DNA from: CAZSVP01 sp964637185 | Lineage (GTDB): Bacteria; Patescibacteriota; Saccharimonadia; CAILAD01; BJGX01 | NCBI GenBank assembly: GCA_964637185.1 | Contig: CAZWVB010000001.1 | Coordinates: 124,001-188,000 of the forward strand | Direction: 5' to 3' | Length of the DNA stretch: 64,000 bases | In this document: positions 60,345 to 64,000 of the stretch, in pieces | How the letters are laid out: each line of letters begins with the position of its first letter | How positions within the stretch are numbered: the stretch's first letter is position 1 | The notes under the pieces: generated by a model | Told to the model about the DNA's origin: nothing | Databases searched by the model: none | The model's input: the letters and a program-made list of their open reading frames with translations, nothing else | Position numbers and translations under genes: made by a program

Positions 60345-60896
60345 ATGCACGCCCACGGTATACAACAGCGCAAATTGTCTCGACAGATCGGCCCCCGCCG
60401 GGCGCTGCTGCGTGGTCTGCTCGATGCACTGATCTTGTATGAACGTATTGAGACTACTGAGGCCAAGGCCAAGGAGCTCAAGCCGCGTTTTGATAAGCTG
60501 GTAACACTGGCCAAACGCCAAGATCTGCATAGCTACCGCATGATATTGAGCGAGGTCATCAACCCGGTTGCTGCACAGAAGCTCAACTATGAGCTAGTCA
60601 AAGGGTTTACTGGTCGCAACAGTGGCTATACGCGACTCATCAAGACTGGCAATCGTCGTGGTGACAATGCGCCAATGGTGGTAGTGGAGCTAGCGTTGGA
60701 TGATAACTATGTCAAGCAAGCTGATGAGGCCGCCAAGAAGGCCGCCAAACCGGATGACAAAGCTGATTCAAAAAAGAAAGCCAAAGAAAGCAAGCATGAC
60801 GAAGCTACAGTGGTTCGCAAAACCACTGCCAAAACTGACAAGCTTGGTGCCAATGTACGCAGCATCACTGGCCGCAATCGTCGAGGGGATAAATAA
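60345..60896 (+). CDS. rplQ: 50S ribosomal protein bL17 with extended tail
   Basis: 183 aa; the first ~125 residues are a normal bL17 (LSRQIGPRRALLRGLLDAL, NRRGDNAPMVVVEL). The final ~55 residues form a Lys/Asp/Ala-rich tail (KPDDKADSKKKAKESKHDE) ending in basic GRNRRGDK. AGAAGGA precedes ATG. Confidence 0.95.
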   Translation: MHAHGIQQRKLSRQIGPRRALLRGLLDALILYERIETTEAKAKELKPRFDKLVTLAKRQDLHSYRMILSEVINPVAAQKLNYELVKGFTGRNSGYTRLIKTGNRRGDNAPMVVVELALDDNYVKQADEAAKKAAKPDDKADSKKKAKESKHDEATVVRKTTAKTDKLGANVRSITGRNRRGDK

Positions 60897-60898
60897 CT

Positions 60899-61339
60899 AT
60901 GAATACTGTCACCAAAACTTACAATCAAAAGCCAGCCGAGGTAGATGCCAAATGGTATTTAGTGGATGCTAGCGGCCAAACCCTTGGGCGCCTGGCTACA
61001 CAGCTAGCCACCATACTTGCAGGTAAGCACAAACCTACCTATACACCACACGTAGTTGGCGGTGATGTAGTCGTGGTGGTCAATGCCAGCAAGATTAAAG
61101 TGACTGGCAATAAGCTTGCTGACAAGCAATACTACCGACACAGTGGCTACCCTGGTGGTATCAAGCAGATCAATCTCAGTGATCAGCTCAAAAAACATCC
61201 TGAGCGTGTTATCGAGCATGCGGTGGCTGGTATGCTACCAAAGAACAAGTTGCAGGCTGTAATGTTGCATAATCTCAAGGTTTTTGCTGGCCCTGAGCAT
61301 AGTCACGAAGGCCAGAAGCCGGAGAAATTAGAGGTATAA
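60899..61339 (+). CDS. rplM: 50S ribosomal protein uL13
   Basis: 146 aa. WYLVDASGQTLGRLATQLA and YRHSGYPGGIKQINL are typical, as is AVAGMLPKNKL. Two bases after rplQ. rplM-rpsI pair closes the superoperon. Confidence 0.96.
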   Translation: MNTVTKTYNQKPAEVDAKWYLVDASGQTLGRLATQLATILAGKHKPTYTPHVVGGDVVVVVNASKIKVTGNKLADKQYYRHSGYPGGIKQINLSDQLKKHPERVIEHAVAGMLPKNKLQAVMLHNLKVFAGPEHSHEGQKPEKLEV

Positions 61340-61340
61340 T

Positions 61341-61760
61341 ATGGCAGAATCAACCACAACCAAGACCAAAAATGACTTTTATGGTGCCGTTGGCCGCCGC
61401 AAGAGCTCAATTGTTACAGTACGCCTGACAGCTGGCAAAGGTGTATTTACTGTCAATGGTGATACCAAACTTGAAGATTACTTTGCTACCCGCACACAAG
61501 TCGATCTTGTACAACAGCCACTGAAATTGGTTGGCAAACTCAAAGATGTTGATGTCAATCTGCAAGCTCATGGTGGCGGCAAGGCTGGTCAGGCCGATGC
61601 TGCTGTGCTAGCAATTGCTCGTGCTCTTACTGAAATGGGCCCGGATTTTCGTACGTCGCTTAAAAAAGCTGGTTTTCTTACCCGAGATCCGCGCGAGAAA
61701 GAGCGTAAGAAATACGGGCTTAAGAAGGCTCGTAAAGCTCCTCAGTTCTCCAAACGTTAG
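61341..61760 (+). CDS. rpsI: 30S ribosomal protein uS9
   Basis: 139 aa. GAVGRRKSSIVTVRLTAGKG start and C-terminal YGLKKARKAPQFSKR reaching the P-site. The last gene before a strong terminator. Confidence 0.96.
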   Translation: MAESTTTKTKNDFYGAVGRRKSSIVTVRLTAGKGVFTVNGDTKLEDYFATRTQVDLVQQPLKLVGKLKDVDVNLQAHGGGKAGQADAAVLAIARALTEMGPDFRTSLKKAGFLTRDPREKERKKYGLKKARKAPQFSKR

Positions 61761-61772
61761 TCGGCATTTATC

Positions 61773-61800
61773 AAAAAAGACCCTCCAAGGGGTCTTTTTT
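61773..61800. terminator. Terminator of the ribosomal protein superoperon
   Basis: AAAAAAGACC CTCCAAGG GGTCTTTTTT, 10-bp stem flanked by A and T runs. Confidence 0.9.
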
Positions 61801-61849
61801 GATATGATCTTCCGAAATATTCTAGCTTGCTAAAATGCTTTGGAGGACC

Positions 61850-61874
61850 TTCCGACGAGTCGCATTCGTCGGAA
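61850..61874. terminator. Hairpin after the 61904-62371 gene
   Basis: TTCCGACGA/TCGTCGGAA, 9 bp, 7-nt loop; terminator-like for the - strand cassette gene. Confidence 0.55.
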
Positions 61875-61903
61875 AGCTGGCCCAATCGGACTGTCGTTGA
61901 TCT

Positions 61904-62371
61904 TCAGACCGGCACGTGTTCATCCATCAGCCCTAGGTGGCAGATGTAGGCCTGGCCACGCTCGGCGTTGACCAGCTGGAAGATCGGGTCCTCGATGGTG
62001 GCCTGTGCGTCAGCGAGCAGGTACTCGATGCCGTGGATGCACCACTCGTCGGGGCGATCGACGTGGGCTGTCTTGAAGAAGATCCCGTAGGTGGCTTCCG
62101 CCGAATCGTCCGGCGGGCTCCCGATCACGTAGGTGAAGTCCACCATGACGTGCTCACGCCAGGCCGCGCGGATCCTGAGGTCGTTCTCGGGGTGCACGGG
62201 CGCATCCGGCTGGCCCCGGTAGTGGTCGCGGATGAGCGAGACCGTGAGCTCGTCGGCGAACTTCTCGGCTGCCGATTTGCTCTTGAACAGCGCCACAGGA
62301 CAAGTCCGGTCGGCCCAGAGGTTGCCGAAGCGCTGTGGCTTGAACACCACATAGCGATCTGCAGAGGTCAT
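61904..62371 (-). CDS. Hypothetical protein, GC-rich cassette
   Basis: 155 aa from ATG 62371, with GGGAG 6 nt upstream; longer starts overlap the promoter. Soluble, with Trp/His-rich segments (NLWADRTCPVALF, DRPDEWCIHGIEYLLADAQ). A charged helix (SKSAAEKFADELTVSL) recalls domains that bind partners, but no family is recognised. Complete cassette: promoter TTGATT-17-TAAAAT, leader, ORF, hairpin. Codon use is clearly GC-biased against the flanking rpsI and trkA-like genes. Confidence 0.6.
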   Translation of the reverse strand: MTSADRYVVFKPQRFGNLWADRTCPVALFKSKSAAEKFADELTVSLIRDHYRGQPDAPVHPENDLRIRAAWREHVMVDFTYVIGSPPDDSAEATYGIFFKTAHVDRPDEWCIHGIEYLLADAQATIEDPIFQLVNAERGQAYICHLGLMDEHVPV

Positions 62372-62415
62372 TAGCATCTCCCGTTGTCGAGGTATTGCCT
62401 GATTTGGACTGTTGC

Positions 62416-62444
62416 ATTTTATCATAAAATAGTAATAAAATCAA
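62416..62444 (-). promoter_or_regulatory. Promoter of the 61904-62371 gene
   Basis: On the - strand: TTGATT (62439-62444), 17-nt spacer, TAAAAT (62416-62421). Confidence 0.65.
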
Positions 62445-62471
62445 GTATTTTTATTAACCAACCAGATGGGC

Positions 62472-62477
62472 TATAAT
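62472..62477 (+). promoter_or_regulatory. -10 box of the RCK gene, leaderless arrangement
   Basis: TATAAT ends 7 nt before ATG 62485. Confidence 0.6.
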
Positions 62478-62484
62478 ACTTGTT

Positions 62485-63468
62485 ATGATTATTGAGCGCA
62501 AAACATTATCGAAGCTCATAGCTGTTGTAGTAGGTGTAGTTTTGCTTGGAGGATTTTTATTCTCATGGAGTGAGGGCGTGGGTGTAGATGAGGGCCTTTA
62601 TCGCTCGACCTATATTTTGCTCAGTCATCACGACAACTTTCATATGGAGAGCCCACTAGCTCGTTGGGGTATCATTATACTGATCATAGCAAGCTTGGTC
62701 ATTCTCGCATATTTGCTTAAGCTGTTTGGAGAATATATTATTAACTTAGGAGACTCTTTTAAGAGACAAAAAGTGCGCGCACAATTATCCAAGATCAAAG
62801 ACCATTATATAGTATGTGGCCTGGGCCGAGTCGGTTCTCAGGTGGCTCGTGAATTAGCCGACGAAGAAGTGCCATTTGTGGCTATTGACCGTGATGAAGA
62901 AAAGGTAAAAGAAGCTCTCAAACTCGGCTACACTGCATTTGTAGGAGACAGTAGTGATGAGGCCGTACTGCAAAAAGCCCATATTGAGCAAGCTCGAGGC
63001 CTCGTCACGGCTTTGGGCGAGGACTATCACAACCTGTTTGTGACCCTTGCGGCCCGACAGATCAATCCAAGCTTGTTCATAGTGGCCAGAGTCAATCGCG
63101 AGACCAACATGCAACGTATGGTACAAGCTGGTGCCGACAAAGTAGCTTTGCCGGCACAGATCGGTGCCTTCCATATGGCCAGTATGGTATTGCGCCCCAA
63201 TGTAGTAGATTTTCTAGATGTCCTGAGCTCCAACCGCAGCAGCGAGCTCCAAATTGAAGAGATAGAAGTACCCAAGTACTCCAAAGCGGTGGGTGGACGA
63301 CTTCACAGCTTGATTGAGCAGCAAACTGGCACGACATTTTTGGCCCTCAACAACCGCGATGGTCGTAGCAAGGTCAACCCCACTGGGCGCGAGATACTTT
63401 ATCCAGGTGATAAGTTGATAGTCATGGGCACCAAAGCCCAATTAGAATCACTTAACACTCACATTTAG
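62485..63468 (+). CDS. Two-helix membrane protein with RCK/TrkA-type NAD-binding domains
   Basis: 327 aa. Two membrane helices (~10-28 and ~60-80), then an RCK_N Rossmann domain (HYIVCGLGRVGSQVARELAD at ~109-128 with GLGRVG) and a C-terminal TrkA_C domain (~245-327). This is the layout of RCK-gated K+ channels, yet the segment between the helices (GVDEGLYRSTYILLSHHDN) has no TVGYG-type selectivity filter. It may be a regulatory subunit, a channel with a divergent pore, or a sensor. Leaderless promoter. Confidence 0.8.
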   Translation: MIIERKTLSKLIAVVVGVVLLGGFLFSWSEGVGVDEGLYRSTYILLSHHDNFHMESPLARWGIIILIIASLVILAYLLKLFGEYIINLGDSFKRQKVRAQLSKIKDHYIVCGLGRVGSQVARELADEEVPFVAIDRDEEKVKEALKLGYTAFVGDSSDEAVLQKAHIEQARGLVTALGEDYHNLFVTLAARQINPSLFIVARVNRETNMQRMVQAGADKVALPAQIGAFHMASMVLRPNVVDFLDVLSSNRSSELQIEEIEVPKYSKAVGGRLHSLIEQQTGTTFLALNNRDGRSKVNPTGREILYPGDKLIVMGTKAQLESLNTHI

Positions 63469-63505
63469 TATTTTCCAATTTCCATAGGAACTAGGCTCTA
63501 TAAAA

Positions 63506-63534
63506 TTGCTATTCTTGGCCGATGCCTGGATAAT
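63506..63534 (+). promoter_or_regulatory. Promoter of the RluA-family gene, leaderless
   Basis: TTGCTA (63506-63511), 17-nt spacer, GATAAT (63529-63534), 7 nt before ATG 63542. Confidence 0.6.
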
Positions 63535-63541
63535 ATAGGGT

Positions 63542-64000
63542 ATGGAGAGTGCCTACCCAGATATACCCATCATCTATAGTGATGCCAATGTGATTGTTAT
63601 CAACAAACCAGCTGGTGTACTCACACACCCAACACCCAGTAAGCCTGATGTGTACTCGGTGGCGTCGGCCTTTGTAGACAAGATAGACGATCCTGACCCA
63701 ATGCGTGCTGGCATAGTGCACCGACTGGATCGAGATACATCCGGTGTGATGATACTGGCGCGCAATCTCGAAACTAAGCAGTTTTTGCAGACACAGTTCA
63801 AACAAAGAGAGGTCAACAAGGTATATTTAGCATTGATTTGGGGTAACCCCAAACTCACCATGGCGCGGATAGAATTACCCATAAGCCACAGCGGACAGAC
63901 TACTACCAAGATGAAAGTTAGTTCAACAGGCAAGATGGCGATTTCTGAATATCGAGTACGACAACAGTACGAAAAGTTTAGTTTGGTCGAAGTACAGCTC
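63542..64000 (+). CDS. RluA-family pseudouridine synthase (partial, runs off the window)
   Basis: At least 153 residues. The family active-site motif HRLDRDTSG is at 60-68 with the catalytic Asp 63; VIVINKPAGVLTHP (residues 17-30) is the preceding conserved block. No N-terminal S4 domain is present in the visible part, so it is closer to RluA/RluC-like short forms or an RluD-like protein lacking S4. The substrate (rRNA or tRNA uridine) is not decidable. The 3' end lies beyond 64000. Confidence 0.88.
   Translation, partial: MESAYPDIPIIYSDANVIVINKPAGVLTHPTPSKPDVYSVASAFVDKIDDPDPMRAGIVHRLDRDTSGVMILARNLETKQFLQTQFKQREVNKVYLALIWGNPKLTMARIELPISHSGQTTTKMKVSSTGKMAISEYRVRQQYEKFSLVEVQL

Overview
This window reads as a stretch of a streamlined bacterial chromosome of the Candidate Phyla Radiation (Patescibacteria), most likely Saccharibacteria (TM7). 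The ribosomal protein genes run in near-canonical order but uL30 (rpmD) is missing between rpsE and rplO, which is a CPR hallmark. adk and map are also absent between secY and infA. TGA is used as an ordinary stop codon (dnaE, recG), so this is not the code-25 SR1/Gracilibacteria type. The phylum assignment is inference. Most of the window is densely packed core information-processing genes on the + strand.

Layout: 0-0.9 kb small envelope-associated proteins; 1.4-12 kb dnaE, rplS, rnhB, yraN, then a CIRCE-controlled nusA-clpC unit, a Nudix hydrolase and a putative metalloprotease; 12.4-22.1 kb radA, a PIN/TRAM protein, a bifunctional penicillin-binding protein (- strand), tyrS, recG, a phospholipase C-like gene and rsmD; 22.1-23.2 kb an RNA locus; 23.2-26.4 kb tig, clpP, an MFS transporter; 26.4-34.9 kb rpoBC, rpsL, rpsG; 34.9-39.6 kb an accessory block of GC-rich genes, mostly on the - strand; 39.7-44.7 kb fusA, three small genes, tuf, rpsJ; 44.7-47.4 kb small accessory genes; 47.3-61.8 kb the S10-spc-alpha superoperon (rplC to rpsI); 61.9-64 kb a GC-rich orphan, an RCK-domain membrane protein and the start of an RluA-family pseudouridine synthase.

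The most remarkable element lies between rsmD and tig. After a normal tRNA-Leu there is a GC-rich, heavily structured, protein-free segment with its own sigma70-type promoter (TTGCAA-17-TACAAT, 22300-22328) and a 14-bp-stem terminator (23151-23195), implying an RNA of about 860 nt. It contains a tRNA-Arg-like module with an abnormal anticodon loop, T-arm-like hairpins, a tRNA-Phe-like module and, most strikingly, a tRNA-like cloverleaf whose anticodon loop is replaced by a nearly perfect copy of the 23S rRNA GTPase-associated center (helices 42-44, the uL11/thiostrepton site). I know of no described RNA with this architecture.

Two expression styles coexist. Many single core genes appear leaderless (a -10 box ending 6-8 nt before ATG: dnaE, rnhB, yraN, radA, tyrS, recG, trkA-like, rluD-like and others). 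The scattered GC-rich orphan genes instead look like autonomous cassettes: promoter with 17-bp spacer, short leader, strong GGAGG site, ORF, GC-rich hairpin. The rpoB, fusA, tuf and rplC units have leaders with attenuator-like hairpins. Other points of interest are an EF-G whose G4 motif reads NKIN instead of NKxD, an RpoB with Asn at the rifampicin-pocket position equivalent to E. coli S531, an L19 with a 100-residue charged tail, and a K+-channel-like RCK protein without a recognisable selectivity filter.
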